From positions 1 through 64,000 of the forward strand of contig JAAYXE010000121.1 of the NCBI GenBank assembly GCA_012516075.1: DNA of 64,000 nt. The letters run 5' to 3'. The notes below the pieces were generated by a model. That model worked only from the letters and a program-made list of their open reading frames with translations. It made no database searches and was not told where the DNA came from. Shown piece by piece: positions 44,540 through 54,312 of this stretch. The position numbers and the translations under genes were made by a program. Origin of the DNA: Chloroflexota bacterium. GTDB taxonomy: Bacteria > Chloroflexota > Anaerolineae > Anaerolineales > UBA4823. How positions within the stretch are numbered: the first letter of the stretch is position 1; each line of letters begins with the position of its first letter.

Positions 44540-46786
44540 TTAACCGGGGCGTACGCGCTGCGCTTCGACCACATTCGGCAGGTTTTCCAGCCGGTCCAGG
44601 ATGCGGCTGAGCTGTACGATGTCGCGCACTTCGAGCACCAGGTCGAAGACCGCCAGGTTGCGGTTGACGTCCGCGCTCACCTTGGGCATATTGACACCCT
44701 CGTCGGTGATCAGCGTGGACACGTCCTTCATCAGACCGTTGCGGTCGTAAGCTTTGATGCGCACCGGGACGGGGAAGGTGCGCTTCGGCTCTCCCCAGGA
44801 TACGCGCACCAGGCGCTCGCGGTCTCTCACCCGCAGGATATTCGGGCAGTCCTGGCGGTGAATCGTCGCCCCGCGCCCGCGGGTGATGTAGCCGATGATT
44901 TCATCGCCCGGCGCCGGGTTGCAGCAGCGCGCCAGGGTGGTCAGCAGGCCTTTCAGCCCGACCACCGTGACGGTGTCGCTGCTCAGCGAGCCGTCGTCGG
45001 ACTTGCTGGGCGTGACCGGCCAGTCATGCTCGTCGTCGCTCTTATCGGTAAAGGTCAGGTAGTTGACGATGCGCGACAGCGGCAGGTCGCCCGTGCCCAG
45101 GGCCTCGTACATATCATCGACGCTGCGGTATTCGAACTCGCGCGACAGCCGCTCCAGGTTAACGTCCTGCAGCCCCAGCCGGCGCAGCTCTTTGTCCAGC
45201 TCGTTCTTCCCCTGGGTAATGTTCTGTTCGCGCCGCTGGCGCTTGAACCAGCGCCGGATCTTGGCGCGTGCCCGCTGCGTCTTGACCAGTCCCAGATTGG
45301 GGTTCAGCCAGTCGCGGCTGGGGCCGCCGTGTTTGGCGGTCAGGATTTCGACCTTATCGCCAGTCTTGAGCTCCGTGTCCAGCGAGACCAGCTTGCCGTT
45401 GACCTTGGCGCCCCGGCAGCGGTGGCCGATATCGGTGTGAACGTGGTAGGCGAAGTCGATCGGGGTAGAGCCGGCCGGCAGGTCGATGATATCCCCGCGC
45501 GGGGTGAAGACGTACACCCGGTCTTCGAACACGTCCGTCTTCATTCCGTCGACGAACTCGCGCGCGTCGTCCACATCCTGGCGCCACTCCATCAGGGAGC
45601 GCAGCCAGATGATGCGCTTTTCATATTCTTCGTCCCGGGTGCCGTTTTCCTTGTAGCGCCAGTGCGCCGCGATACCGTACTCTGCGTTCTGGTGCATCTC
45701 CGGCGTGCGGATCTGCACCTCCAGGGTCTTGCCGTCATCGTAAATCACAGCGGTGTGCAGCGAACGGTAGAAGTTGTCTTTCGGGTTAGCTATATAATCG
45801 TCGAACTCTCGGGGGATCGGGCGCCAGCGGGTGTGGATCACGCCCAGTGTGGAGTAGCAGGTGGGGATGTCCGGTACGATGATGCGCACCCCTCGCACGT
45901 CGTAAACCATGTCGAACGGGACCTGCTTGCGCACCATCTTACGGTAGATCGAGTAAATATGCTTGGGGCGGGCGCTGATCTCGGCCTGGATGCCGTTCTG
46001 AGAAAGGATTTTCTCCAGGTTGGCCCGGATCTCCTTCATCTGCTCCTCGCGCGCAGAGCGGCGCTCGGCCAGAAGTTCGGCGATCTCACGGTATTTCTGC
46101 GGGTTCACATGCCGGAAAGCCAGGTCTTCCAGCTCCCACTTGATCTGCCAGATGCCCAGGCGGTTGGCAAGCGGGGCAAAAATATCCAGCGTTTGCTGGG
46201 CGATGCGCCGGCGCTTGTGCTCGGGCATGAACCCCAGGGTGCGCATATTGTGCAGGCGGTCGGCCAGTTTGATCAGCACCACGCGCACATCATCACCCAT
46301 CGCCAGGAAGGTCTTGCGCAGCGTTTCCGACACCATATCGTAGCGCCGGCTGCGCTGCAGCTGCTCCGCCTCTGTCTCCGGGTCCCGCCGGCCTCTGCGC
46401 TCAGCCAGCTCGCGTTCGGCGGCTTCGCGCGCTTCGTCCTCCGGGTGCTGGTCGCCGCGCGACACGCGCGGGAGCTGGGTCAGTTTGGTGACCCCATCCA
46501 CCAGCATAGCAATTTCATCGCCAAAGTCCTGGCGGATGTCCTTCAGCGTGAGGTCCGTGTCCTCCACGGTATCGTGGAGCAGCCCGGCGGCGACCACCTC
46601 GGGTGTGATGCGCATCTCCGCCAGAATGTTGGCGACCGCCACGCAGTGGTTAATATACGGCTCGCCAGAAGCGCGTTTCTGCCCTTCGTGCGCCTTTTCG
46701 GCCACGCGGTAGGCTCGCAGAATTAATTCACGGTCTGCGTCCGTATAATGATCAGGCAGATTCTCCATTAAGGTGTCTATGCGCAT
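44540..46786 (-). CDS. rel: RelA/SpoT-family (p)ppGpp synthetase/hydrolase
   Basis: This 748-residue long RSH protein makes and degrades (p)ppGpp. The HD hydrolase domain is intact: HDTVED at residues 71-76 and KLADRLHNMRTL. The synthetase domain has YDVRGVRIIV, YIANPKDNFYRSLHT and LEVQIRTPEMHQNAEYGIAAHW. TGS (YVFTPRGDIIDLPAGSTPIDFAY), a zinc-finger-like region (LARCCNPAPGDEIIGYITRGRG) and a C-terminal ACT domain follow. The substrate-loop motif is EFDD (residues 327-330), not the RxKD usual in bifunctional enzymes. A charged about 45-residue insert (about 108-152) sits between HD motifs. AGAGGT precedes the ATG. Confidence 0.94.
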   Translation of the reverse strand: MRIDTLMENLPDHYTDADRELILRAYRVAEKAHEGQKRASGEPYINHCVAVANILAEMRITPEVVAAGLLHDTVEDTDLTLKDIRQDFGDEIAMLVDGVTKLTQLPRVSRGDQHPEDEAREAAERELAERRGRRDPETEAEQLQRSRRYDMVSETLRKTFLAMGDDVRVVLIKLADRLHNMRTLGFMPEHKRRRIAQQTLDIFAPLANRLGIWQIKWELEDLAFRHVNPQKYREIAELLAERRSAREEQMKEIRANLEKILSQNGIQAEISARPKHIYSIYRKMVRKQVPFDMVYDVRGVRIIVPDIPTCYSTLGVIHTRWRPIPREFDDYIANPKDNFYRSLHTAVIYDDGKTLEVQIRTPEMHQNAEYGIAAHWRYKENGTRDEEYEKRIIWLRSLMEWRQDVDDAREFVDGMKTDVFEDRVYVFTPRGDIIDLPAGSTPIDFAYHVHTDIGHRCRGAKVNGKLVSLDTELKTGDKVEILTAKHGGPSRDWLNPNLGLVKTQRARAKIRRWFKRQRREQNITQGKNELDKELRRLGLQDVNLERLSREFEYRSVDDMYEALGTGDLPLSRIVNYLTFTDKSDDEHDWPVTPSKSDDGSLSSDTVTVVGLKGLLTTLARCCNPAPGDEIIGYITRGRGATIHRQDCPNILRVRDRERLVRVSWGEPKRTFPVPVRIKAYDRNGLMKDVSTLITDEGVNMPKVSADVNRNLAVFDLVLEVRDIVQLSRILDRLENLPNVVEAQRVRPG

Positions 46787-46883
46787 CCGGGTTACCTCTA
46801 TTAATTAGTATAATCACCGACCCCGCATACAGCAAGGGTGGCTGATAAGCGATTATTTGAACAGGTTTTACGGCAAAAGCATG

Positions 46884-46914
46884 AAAAAAGGCCGCCGGGA
46901 GAATCAAAGCGGCC
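46884..46914 (-). terminator. Terminator of the SLC13-type gene
   Basis: On the minus strand GGCCGC (46914-46909) pairs with GCGGCC (46895-46890), followed by TTTTTT (46889-46884). The first arm lies inside the last codons of the transporter gene. Confidence 0.8.
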
Positions 46915-48679
46915 AGATCCGGGGTACCATCACGATTGCCAGCAGGAAGATGATTACGGTCAGCAGGGAGCCCACTTTTAAGAAGTCCATAAAGCGGTAG
47001 CGCCCCGGCCCGTACACGATCAGGCAGGCCGGCTCCAGCGGGGTCAGGAAGGAGCAGCTCGCCCCGACAGCGATCATGATCGCGAAGGTGCGCGGGTTCA
47101 CGCCGAGCTGCAGGGCGGTCTGCACGGCAATTGGCACCACAACCACGGCTGCCGCCTGGTTCGACATCGGCTGTGTCAGCAGCATGGTCAGGATGAAAAA
47201 AGCGGCGAGCAGTACGATGGGATTGGCATGACCGGCAAAATCGACGATCTGCATGGCCAGGTAGCGGGCGGTCCCGGTGTGCTCCAGCGCTGTGCCCAGG
47301 GCCAGCATGCTGCCGATCAGGATCAGCGCCCGCCATTCCACTTCACGGTAGGCCTCCTCGGGGGTGATGCAGCGGGTCAGAAAGACAACCAGCACGCCCA
47401 GCAGCAGGGCCACCGGCAGGTTAACGACCTCCAGCGTGGCCAGGATCAGCGCCCCGGCGAAAGCCCCCAGAGCGATCGGCGCGCGCCGTGTGTTGGGGAG
47501 TTTGTCATCCACCGTGTCGAGCACACGCAGGGTGTTGTCCTCCTGCAGGGCGCTGATGTTAGCGCGCTTTCCCTGAATGAGCAGTACATCTCCCAGGCGC
47601 AGCGGCGTGCGGCTGATTTTGCGCCGGATGGTCTCCCCGTGGCGGGTGATCGCCAGCACCTGCAGCCCGTAGCGTTCACGGAACTGAACCCCGAACAGCG
47701 TCCGGCCGATTAACGGCGAGCGTGAGAGCAGGATGGCCTCGACCAGGCCGACGTCGTCGTCCTGCAGCTCCGGGTCCGAGAGCTTTACATTGGCTTTAAT
47801 ATCTATCCCGGCTTTATTTTTGATCTTCAGGATCTCATCCCGCTCGCCCTCAACCAGCAGCACATCCCCTTCTTCCAGCTCAAGGTTGGCCTGTGGAGCC
47901 AGGTAGCGCGATTTGCCTCGGATCACGCGCACCACGGTAAGGTCCAGGTCTCGCCCCAGCCCCGATTCCGCCAGGGTCTTCCCGGCGATGGGCGAACCGG
48001 GCAGGATCAGGGTCTCCGTCAGGTAGGTATTGGCCTGGAAACCGTTGGCGTTCTCATCGCCGCTGGCCCGGTTGGGGATCATCCGCCGGCCGATGAAGAA
48101 CATGTACAGCAGGCCCAGCACCATAATCGGCAGCCCCACCGGGGTAAGCTCAAACATCCCGATCGGGGCCATGCCGTACTGCACCATCAGGCCGCTGACG
48201 ACGATGTTGGTAGAAGTGGCGATCAGGGTCACCGAGCTGGCCAGGATGGTGGCAAAGGCCAGGGGCATAAGCAGTTGTGAAACGCTGATCCTGGCCCGGC
48301 GCGCCAGGGTGACGGCGACCGGAAGGAAGAATGCAGCCGAAGCGGTGTTGCTCATGAACGTGCTCAATACGGCCGGGGCGGCCATCATCGAAACCAGAAC
48401 GCGGTTTGGATCGTTCCCCGTCCGTCGCAGCAGCGCCCGGCCGGCCAGGTCGACCACGCCGGTGCGCACCAGCGCCGCTGTCAGGATCAGCAGCCCCAGG
48501 ATCATCAGCACCGCTTCGCTGCCAAACCCGGCAAAGGCCAGTTCCACGGGGAGCAGCCCCGTCAGCACCAGGACTATCATCACCCCCAGCGCGACAACAT
48601 CTGCGGGCATACGTTCCGTGGAAAAAAGGATCATGGTGATCAGAACGATGACCAGGAGTAAAGCAATTTCAAATGTCAC
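46904..48679 (-). CDS. SLC13/DASS-type permease with TrkA-C domains
   Basis: This 591-residue membrane protein has two transport halves with an SNT-type loop in each: FMSNTASAAFFLP in the first and MSNQAAAVVVVPIAV in the second. Residues about 210-370 form two cytoplasmic RCK/TrkA-C-like domains (ILPGSPIAGKTLAESGLG to GDVLLIQGKRANISAL). This layout is common in putative sulfate, citrate or dicarboxylate carriers; the substrate is not readable. The start is a GTG after AGAGGGAAGG. It ends in the terminator at 46884-46914. Confidence 0.87.
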   Translation of the reverse strand: MTFEIALLLVIVLITMILFSTERMPADVVALGVMIVLVLTGLLPVELAFAGFGSEAVLMILGLLILTAALVRTGVVDLAGRALLRRTGNDPNRVLVSMMAAPAVLSTFMSNTASAAFFLPVAVTLARRARISVSQLLMPLAFATILASSVTLIATSTNIVVSGLMVQYGMAPIGMFELTPVGLPIMVLGLLYMFFIGRRMIPNRASGDENANGFQANTYLTETLILPGSPIAGKTLAESGLGRDLDLTVVRVIRGKSRYLAPQANLELEEGDVLLVEGERDEILKIKNKAGIDIKANVKLSDPELQDDDVGLVEAILLSRSPLIGRTLFGVQFRERYGLQVLAITRHGETIRRKISRTPLRLGDVLLIQGKRANISALQEDNTLRVLDTVDDKLPNTRRAPIALGAFAGALILATLEVVNLPVALLLGVLVVFLTRCITPEEAYREVEWRALILIGSMLALGTALEHTGTARYLAMQIVDFAGHANPIVLLAAFFILTMLLTQPMSNQAAAVVVVPIAVQTALQLGVNPRTFAIMIAVGASCSFLTPLEPACLIVYGPGRYRFMDFLKVGSLLTVIIFLLAIVMVPRIWPL

Positions 48680-48779
48680 TGCCCTTCCCTCTTAATATCC
48701 CCACCTGACCGGTTCCGGCAACACTGTCGGTTGACGAATTATATCTATACTTACACGAAATATGTGAAGAATAATAACA

Positions 48780-48816
48780 AAAACCCTCCAGTTTTTAACC
48801 TTCTCTGGAGGGTTTT
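48780..48816 (-). terminator. Terminator of the Gfo/Idh/MocA gene
   Basis: AAAACCCTCCAG (48780-48791) pairs with CTGGAGGGTTTT (48805-48816), a 12-bp stem; on the minus strand TTTTTGTTATTATT follows. It begins 20 bases after the oxidoreductase stop. Confidence 0.85.
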
Positions 48817-48836
48817 GCGTTCGCAGCAATACTCGT

Positions 48837-49814
48837 TCAGCGTGGTTGGCCCGTCCGTGCGGACTCAAGCAGCTTGAGGATGACCGCCGTGTTGCTGCGG
48901 CTGTCCTCAAGGCTGATGCGCGGCGGCGTGCCGTTGAGCACCGCACTGGCCAGGTCCTCTACCTCGCCCAGGTACAGCTCCTGCTCGGGGAAGGTGATCG
49001 TCTCCACCTGATCGCCGCGCTGCAGCTCGATCCGGGCGTCCGCACCGGGCTTGAACGGCGCCGGGATAAAGATGCTCCCCTCCGTGCCGAAGATGTGCAC
49101 GTAGGCGCGCAGCGGCGCCTTAAACCCGCAGTCAAACTGGGCGATCACGCCCCCCGGAAATCGCATCTGCCCCGCGAAGCGCACGTCCACCCCGGTCGGC
49201 CCGGTCTCCTGCCAGCCGTACACTTCCTCCGGTTCGGCTCCAACCATCGTGCGCGCATAGCTGACCGGATAGCAGCCGATATCCCACAGGCTGCCTCCTA
49301 CCAGCTCGGCGCTCAGGCGCACATCGCCCGGCCGGTTGAGTAAAAAGTTGAACGAACCGTGGATGTTCTGCAGTTCGCCGATGGCGCCGGAGTCGATCAG
49401 CTCTTTCACCTTCAGCGTCTGCGGGTGGTGGCGGTACATAAAGGCTTCGGCGATCACAACCCCGTTCTCTACGGCGGCCTGGCGGATGGCGTCCACTTCC
49501 TCCAGGGTCACCGCCAGCGGTTTTTCACACAGCACGTGCTTCCCGGCCTGCGCCGCCTTCACGGTCCATTCTTTATGCATCGCGTTCGGCAGCGGGATGT
49601 ACACCACGTCGATTTCCGGGTCGGCCAATAGTTCTTCATAACTGCCGTATGCGCAGGGGATCTCCCATTCCTGCGCATACTGGCGCGCTTTTTCTTCACT
49701 CCGGCTGGCAACCGCCCGCAGCTGATTGCGCTGCGACATTCGCAGCGGCGGGATGAGCGAACGGTTGATGCGCGCCGTGCTGATAATTCCCCACTGCAGC
49801 ACTCGATCGGTCAT
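48837..49814 (-). CDS. Gfo/Idh/MocA-family oxidoreductase
   Basis: This 325-residue NAD(P)-dependent sugar or cyclitol dehydrogenase-like protein has an N-terminal Rossmann domain with QWGIISTARINRSLIPPLR in place of the usual GxGxxG. It has YIPLPNAMHKEWTVKAAQAGKHVLCEKPLAV, holding the catalytic Lys of EKP, and a C-terminal alpha/beta domain with AFMYRHHPQ and GGSLWDIGCYPV (the conserved D-x-G-x-H/Y region). The substrate is unknown; 1,5-anhydrofructose reductase and xylose dehydrogenase types are close. GAGGAGG precedes the ATG. An aldo/keto reductase gene lies 57 bases upstream in the same direction. Confidence 0.88.
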   Translation of the reverse strand: MTDRVLQWGIISTARINRSLIPPLRMSQRNQLRAVASRSEEKARQYAQEWEIPCAYGSYEELLADPEIDVVYIPLPNAMHKEWTVKAAQAGKHVLCEKPLAVTLEEVDAIRQAAVENGVVIAEAFMYRHHPQTLKVKELIDSGAIGELQNIHGSFNFLLNRPGDVRLSAELVGGSLWDIGCYPVSYARTMVGAEPEEVYGWQETGPTGVDVRFAGQMRFPGGVIAQFDCGFKAPLRAYVHIFGTEGSIFIPAPFKPGADARIELQRGDQVETITFPEQELYLGEVEDLASAVLNGTPPRISLEDSRSNTAVILKLLESARTGQPR

Positions 49815-49871
49815 CTGGATTTCCTCCTCATTCGTTGTTCATTTCTTTCACCAGCGCGCTGCGCTGCCGCC

Positions 49872-50855
49872 TCACCAGCGCTGGTGCACCTCCGGGCGAA
49901 TGTACTGGTCGTAGATTTCCGCCGCCTGCGCCATGGCCTCATGCGGGATAGGGTCGAGGTCCGCCGCGGAGACGTTCTCCTCCACCTGTGCCGGCCGTTT
50001 GGCCCCCGGGATGGCGCAGGTTACCGCATCGAACATCAGGATCCAGCGTAGAGCAAACTGGGTGAGCGACCAGCCCTGAGGGACCAGCGGGCGCAGCTTC
50101 TCCACGGCTTCCAGCCCCTTCGCAAAAGGCACGCCGGAGAAGGTTTCGCCCACGTCGAAGGCTTCTCCACGGCGGTTGTAATTGCGGTGGTCGTCGGGAG
50201 GGAAGGAGGTCTGCGCAGTCATCTTGCCGGTCAGCAGCCCGCTGGCCAGCGGCACGCGCGCCAGGATGCCGACCTGGCGCTGCTTCGCCAGTTTGAAGAA
50301 CAATTCCGCCGGACGCTGCCGGAAGATGTTGAAGATGATCTGCACGGTTTTGACACCCGGGTATTCGATTGCCTTCAGCGCTTCTTCCACCTTTTCCACG
50401 CTCACGCCGTAATGGCAGATCTTCCCCGCCCGCACCAGGTCGTCCAGGATGTCGAAGACCTCCGGCATGTAGTACACCTCGGTCGGCGGGCAGTGTAACT
50501 GCAGCAGGTCAAGCGCTTCGGTCTCCAGGTTTTTCAGGCTGCGCTCCACGAAGGCGGTCAGATTCTGGCGGTTGTAGCCGCCAGGCTCCTGCTTTTCCAG
50601 CCGGCGCCCGGCTTTGGTGGCGATATAAATGGTCTCGCTGCGCTCCTTGCGCAGCCGCGCCAGCAGCCGCTCGCTGCGCCCGTCGCCGTACACATCGGCC
50701 GTGTCAAAGAAATTCACCCCCAGATCGACCGCCCGGTGCAGGGCTGCCAGAGATTCCCGATCGTCCACCTCCCCCCACGCGCTGCCGATCGCCCAGGCTC
50801 CGAAGCTGATTGCCGAAACGTTGAAACCCGTCCTCCCCAGCTGGCGGTATTCCAT
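49872..50855 (-). CDS. Aldo/keto reductase
   Basis: This 327-residue TIM-barrel NADPH-dependent reductase begins MEYRQLGRTGFNVSAISFGAW. The catalytic tetrad lies in FFDTADVYGDGRSE (Asp, Tyr), IATKAGRR (Lys) and LLQLHCPPTEVYY (His). The NADPH-binding end has AIPGAKRPAQVEENV. It resembles YajO/general-stress GSP69-type members. The substrate is unknown. It has AGGAGG before the ATG and is probably co-transcribed with the Gfo/Idh/MocA gene downstream. Confidence 0.9.
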   Translation of the reverse strand: MEYRQLGRTGFNVSAISFGAWAIGSAWGEVDDRESLAALHRAVDLGVNFFDTADVYGDGRSERLLARLRKERSETIYIATKAGRRLEKQEPGGYNRQNLTAFVERSLKNLETEALDLLQLHCPPTEVYYMPEVFDILDDLVRAGKICHYGVSVEKVEEALKAIEYPGVKTVQIIFNIFRQRPAELFFKLAKQRQVGILARVPLASGLLTGKMTAQTSFPPDDHRNYNRRGEAFDVGETFSGVPFAKGLEAVEKLRPLVPQGWSLTQFALRWILMFDAVTCAIPGAKRPAQVEENVSAADLDPIPHEAMAQAAEIYDQYIRPEVHQRW

Positions 50856-50919
50856 CGAACTGCCCTCCTTTTATTATTTTAATTCGTCATGCGATTCTTA
50901 AGTCGGTTAGATTTCCGCA

Positions 50920-52215
50920 CTATTCCGTTTGCGCGGCAAGGGTAAAAGCCTGCTCCGCCGCATTGATCGTGGCCTCGATCACCGCTTCGTCGTGTCCTGT
51001 GGACAGGAACGCGCTCTCGAACTGCGAAGGCGCCAGGTAGACGCCTCGCTCCAGCATGGCGGTGAAAAAGGCCCCGAAGCGCCGTGTATTGCACTGGCGG
51101 ACGCTCTGCCAGTCGCGCACCGGCTCGCCGGTGAAGAAGGTGCAGAACATCGTCCCGACCCGTGCCGCCGCTACCGGAACCTTATGCGCGGCTGCAGCGG
51201 CCTGCAGTCCCTCCAGCAGGCGTCCGGCGGCGGCTTCCATTTTCTCCCACACGCCTTCTTCTTTGAGCTGCCGCAGGGTCACCAGCCCGGCTGTCATCGC
51301 CAGCGGGTTGCCCGACAGCGTACCGGCCTGGTACACGGGACCGGCTGGTGCGATCATCTCCATAATCTCCCGCCGCCCGCCGTAAGCGCCTACCGGCAGA
51401 CCGCCGCCGATCACCTTGCCCAGGGTGGTCAGGTCGGGGTGAATGTTGTACAGGCTCTGCGCGCCGCCCGGGTGAACGCGGAACCCGGTCATCACCTCGT
51501 CAAAGATCAGCAGCGCTCCTTCCGCCTGCGTGATCTCGCGCAGCCCCTGCAGAAAGCCATCCACCGGCGGCACAACGCCCATGTTGCCGGCCACCGGCTC
51601 GACGATCACCGCCGCAATCTCGCCCTTGAAGCGCTCAAAGAGGCGCTGTACGCTCTCGATATCGTTGTAGCGCGCCACCAGAGTGTCCTGCACGGTAGCA
51701 GCAGGCACGCCGGGCGAATCGGGCAGCCCCAGCGTGGCTACACCCGACCCGGCCTGCACCAGCAGCAGGTCGGCGTGCCCGTGGTAACAGCCCTCGAATT
51801 TAATGATCTTACTGCGCCCGGTGTACGCCCGCGCCAGCCGCAGGGCGCTCATCGTGGCCTCGGTGCCCGAGTTGACGAAGCGCAGCATCTCGATGGCGGG
51901 CATGAACTCCTGGATGCACTGCGCCAGCTCCACCTCCAGCGGACTGGGCGCGCCGTAGCTGGTGCCGCGCTGTACGGCTTCCTGCAGCGCCGCCACCACC
52001 GCCGGGTGGGCGTGGCCCAGCACCAGCGGCCCCCAGGAGAGCACATAATCGATGTAGCGGTTGCCGTCGACGTCAAACAGATAGGGCCCCTCGCTGCGCT
52101 CGATGAACACGGGCTGCCCCCCTACCGCACGGAAAGCCCGCACCGGCGAATCGACACCGCCGGGCAGGATCGCACATGCCTGCTGGAAGAGCTTACGGGA
52201 TTTCTCGATGTTCAA
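50920..52215 (-). CDS. hemL: Glutamate-1-semialdehyde 2,1-aminomutase
   Basis: HemL is a 431-residue PLP enzyme that converts glutamate-1-semialdehyde to 5-aminolevulinate, the last step of the C5 route. [23 protein letters not shown] is the family N-terminus. [52 protein letters not shown] and the PLP lysine in [18 protein letters not shown] are all intact. I start at TTG 52215, with GGAGG 10 bases upstream, which restores a normal length. It is the last gene of the hem cluster. Its substrate requires HemA, whose local gene is broken. Confidence 0.92.
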   Translation of the reverse strand: MNIEKSRKLFQQACAILPGGVDSPVRAFRAVGGQPVFIERSEGPYLFDVDGNRYIDYVLSWGPLVLGHAHPAVVAALQEAVQRGTSYGAPSPLEVELAQCIQEFMPAIEMLRFVNSGTEATMSALRLARAYTGRSKIIKFEGCYHGHADLLLVQAGSGVATLGLPDSPGVPAATVQDTLVARYNDIESVQRLFERFKGEIAAVIVEPVAGNMGVVPPVDGFLQGLREITQAEGALLIFDEVMTGFRVHPGGAQSLYNIHPDLTTLGKVIGGGLPVGAYGGRREIMEMIAPAGPVYQAGTLSGNPLAMTAGLVTLRQLKEEGVWEKMEAAAGRLLEGLQAAAAAHKVPVAAARVGTMFCTFFTGEPVRDWQSVRQCNTRRFGAFFTAMLERGVYLAPSQFESAFLSTGHDEAVIEATINAAEQAFTLAAQTE

Positions 52216-52299
52216 AGTTTTCTGTCCTCCAGTGATGTACCGGCGGGGTGCTCCCGCACGGTGATTTTTCATCTTCGATCCGGCGCATATATTTCAGGG

Positions 52300-52432
52300 C
52301 ACGCTGCGCGGCCTGCTTTCCGGAGTTGATGCAGTCGGGAATGCCGGTCACGCGACAGCCGCTGCTGGCCAGCACCAGGCCGGAATGGGCTGCTTATGCC
52401 GCGTTGATGCGTTCGATGCGCTCCGGATGTCC
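52300..52432 (-). pseudogene. hemY: Remnant of protoporphyrinogen oxidase C-terminus
   Basis: The minus strand reads GHPERIERINAA, then an in-frame TAA (52394-52396), then [32 protein letters not shown] in the same frame (given here in family terms: the LAGNxYRGxGIPDCIxSG motif that ends HemY/HemG-type protoporphyrinogen oxidases). The rest of the gene is absent. The remnant lies between hemB and hemL, where hemY could have stood in a complete operon. Confidence 0.72.
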
Positions 52433-52450
52433 TCTACGGGTGGATAGAAA

Positions 52451-53521
52451 TTATCCTTCCCGCAGCCAGCGGGAGGCTTCCAGCGCGTGGTAGGTCAGAA
52501 TCAGGTCGGCGCCGGCGCGCTTGATCCCGGTCAGCGCCTCCAGCACCGAGGTGCGCTCATCCAGCCAGCCCCGGGCGGCAGCCGCCTTCAGCAGCGAATA
52601 CTCGCCGCTCACGTTGTACGCCGCCAGCGGAAGCTGCGGAAAGGCCTCGTGTACCCGCCGGATCACATCGAGATAAGGCAGCGCTGGCTTGACCATCAGC
52701 ATGTCGGCGCCTTCGTTCACATCCAGGGCAGCTTCCCGCAGGGCCTCGCGCACGTTGGCAGGGTCCATCTGGTGCGATTTGCGGTCGCCGAATTTGGGCG
52801 GCGACTCCGCCGCATCGCGGAAGGGTCCGTAGAAGGCCGAGGCATATTTCACCGCGTAGGAGAGAATGCCCACATGTTCAAACTGTGCCTGGTCCAGCGC
52901 CGCGCGGATGCGCTTCACCATGCCGTCGATCATCCCGCTGGGCGCGACGATATCCGCGCCGGCCTCGGCGTGCGACAGCACCACCTTTTCGAGCACATCC
53001 AGCGTGGGGTCGTTGAGCACGTAGCCCTCCGGCAGGTGCGGCGCCGGCAGCCTGCCGTCTTTATCCGGCACATTGAGCACCCCGCAGTGTCCGTGGTCGG
53101 TGTACTCGCACATGCACACATCGGTGATCACCACCAGTTCCGGCACCTGGCGCTTGATCTCGCGGATGGCGCGCTGGACCACGCCGTCAGGAGCGAAATT
53201 CTCGCTCCCCATGGGATCCTTTTCCTGCGGGATGCCGAACAGAACCACGGCCGGCACGCCCGCCTGTGCGCAGCGCTCGGCTTCCTCAGCCACGCGGTCC
53301 ACCGACCATTGATAGATGCCAGGCATGGAGGGGATTTCGCGCTGCTCGTTCATACCCGGGCGCACAAAGACCGGGTAGATAAAATCGGCCGGGTTCAGTT
53401 CCGTCTCACGCACCATGCTGCGCAGGGTGGGGTTCAACCGCAGCCGCCGCGGGCGCACCCTGGGGAAGGCCGCCTCGCATTTTTGCTGCAGGTTGTTTGG
53501 CTTGGGTTCGATCATTTCCAT
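52451..53521 (-). CDS. hemB: Porphobilinogen synthase (ALA dehydratase)
   Basis: HemB joins two aminolevulinates into porphobilinogen. The 356 residues include an N-terminal extension of about 25 residues ([19 protein letters not shown]) before [17 protein letters not shown]. The metal-site region is [19 protein letters not shown] (Cys-rich, zinc type). The Schiff-base lysines are in [17 protein letters not shown] and [14 protein letters not shown]. All core motifs are intact. GGTGA precedes the ATG by 4 bases. It is 17 bases after hemD. Confidence 0.95.
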   Translation of the reverse strand: MEMIEPKPNNLQQKCEAAFPRVRPRRLRLNPTLRSMVRETELNPADFIYPVFVRPGMNEQREIPSMPGIYQWSVDRVAEEAERCAQAGVPAVVLFGIPQEKDPMGSENFAPDGVVQRAIREIKRQVPELVVITDVCMCEYTDHGHCGVLNVPDKDGRLPAPHLPEGYVLNDPTLDVLEKVVLSHAEAGADIVAPSGMIDGMVKRIRAALDQAQFEHVGILSYAVKYASAFYGPFRDAAESPPKFGDRKSHQMDPANVREALREAALDVNEGADMLMVKPALPYLDVIRRVHEAFPQLPLAAYNVSGEYSLLKAAAARGWLDERTSVLEALTGIKRAGADLILTYHALEASRWLREG

Positions 53522-53538
53522 GGGGTCACCTTGAATTT

Positions 53539-54312
53539 TTATTTTTTCTGGCTTTCAACTTCAAGCAGGGCGCGCACCAGCCCGGCGGTGGTGTATTCCT
53601 GCGCCACCACCTGCACCGGCAGGCCCAGTTCGCAGGCGGTGCCAGCGGTGATCGGTCCGATGCAGGCGACCAGCGGGTTTCCTGGCAGATGCAGCGGGTC
53701 CAGCCCGGCTGCCTCGACCAGGGCGCAGAAGCTGCGAACCGTGGAGGAGCTGGTGAATGTAATGATATCCACCCCTGCCCGCAGTTCTTCGATCGTATGG
53801 GGGTCTGGCTCAGCCGGGACCGTGTGATAGGCGGTCACCTCGTCGGCCTGGCCGCCCAGGTGGGTGATCGCTTCGGACAGCGCTCTGCGCGCCCGCTCGG
53901 CGCGTGCCAGCAGCACGCGTTTGCCGCGCAGGTCGCCCAGCCCGGGCAGGATCGCCTCGGCGATGTATTCGCCGGGCACGAAATCGGGATGTATGCCGCG
54001 CTGTTCCAGAGCCGCAGCCGTCTGCGGGCCAATGGCAGCCACCCGCAGTCCGGGCGGCAGCTCGCCGATCCCCAGCGCTTCCAATCGCTGCCATACAGCC
54101 TGCACGCCGTTGACGCTGGTCAGCACCAGCCAGTGGTAGCAGTCCAGCTCGCGCAGCGCCCGGTCGAGCCGGGACGGGTCGACAGCCGGCTGGATCCGGA
54201 TGGTCGGGAAAAAGATCACCTGCGCCCCGGCGTCTCGCAGCAGGCGGGCAAAATCTTCCGCCTGTTCGCGCGGGCGGGTGATCACCACACGCTTGCCTCG
54301 CAGGTCAGACAT
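53539..54312 (-). CDS. hemD: Uroporphyrinogen-III synthase
   Basis: HemD closes the linear tetrapyrrole to uroporphyrinogen III. The 257 residues fit the two-domain family: [21 protein letters not shown] at the start, [30 protein letters not shown], and in the second half [17 protein letters not shown] and [16 protein letters not shown]. Family conservation is low, but these are the usual islands, and the position after hemC supports the call. It overlaps hemC by 8 bases. Confidence 0.92.
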   Translation of the reverse strand: MSDLRGKRVVITRPREQAEDFARLLRDAGAQVIFFPTIRIQPAVDPSRLDRALRELDCYHWLVLTSVNGVQAVWQRLEALGIGELPPGLRVAAIGPQTAAALEQRGIHPDFVPGEYIAEAILPGLGDLRGKRVLLARAERARRALSEAITHLGGQADEVTAYHTVPAEPDPHTIEELRAGVDIITFTSSSTVRSFCALVEAAGLDPLHLPGNPLVACIGPITAGTACELGLPVQVVAQEYTTAGLVRALLEVESQKK

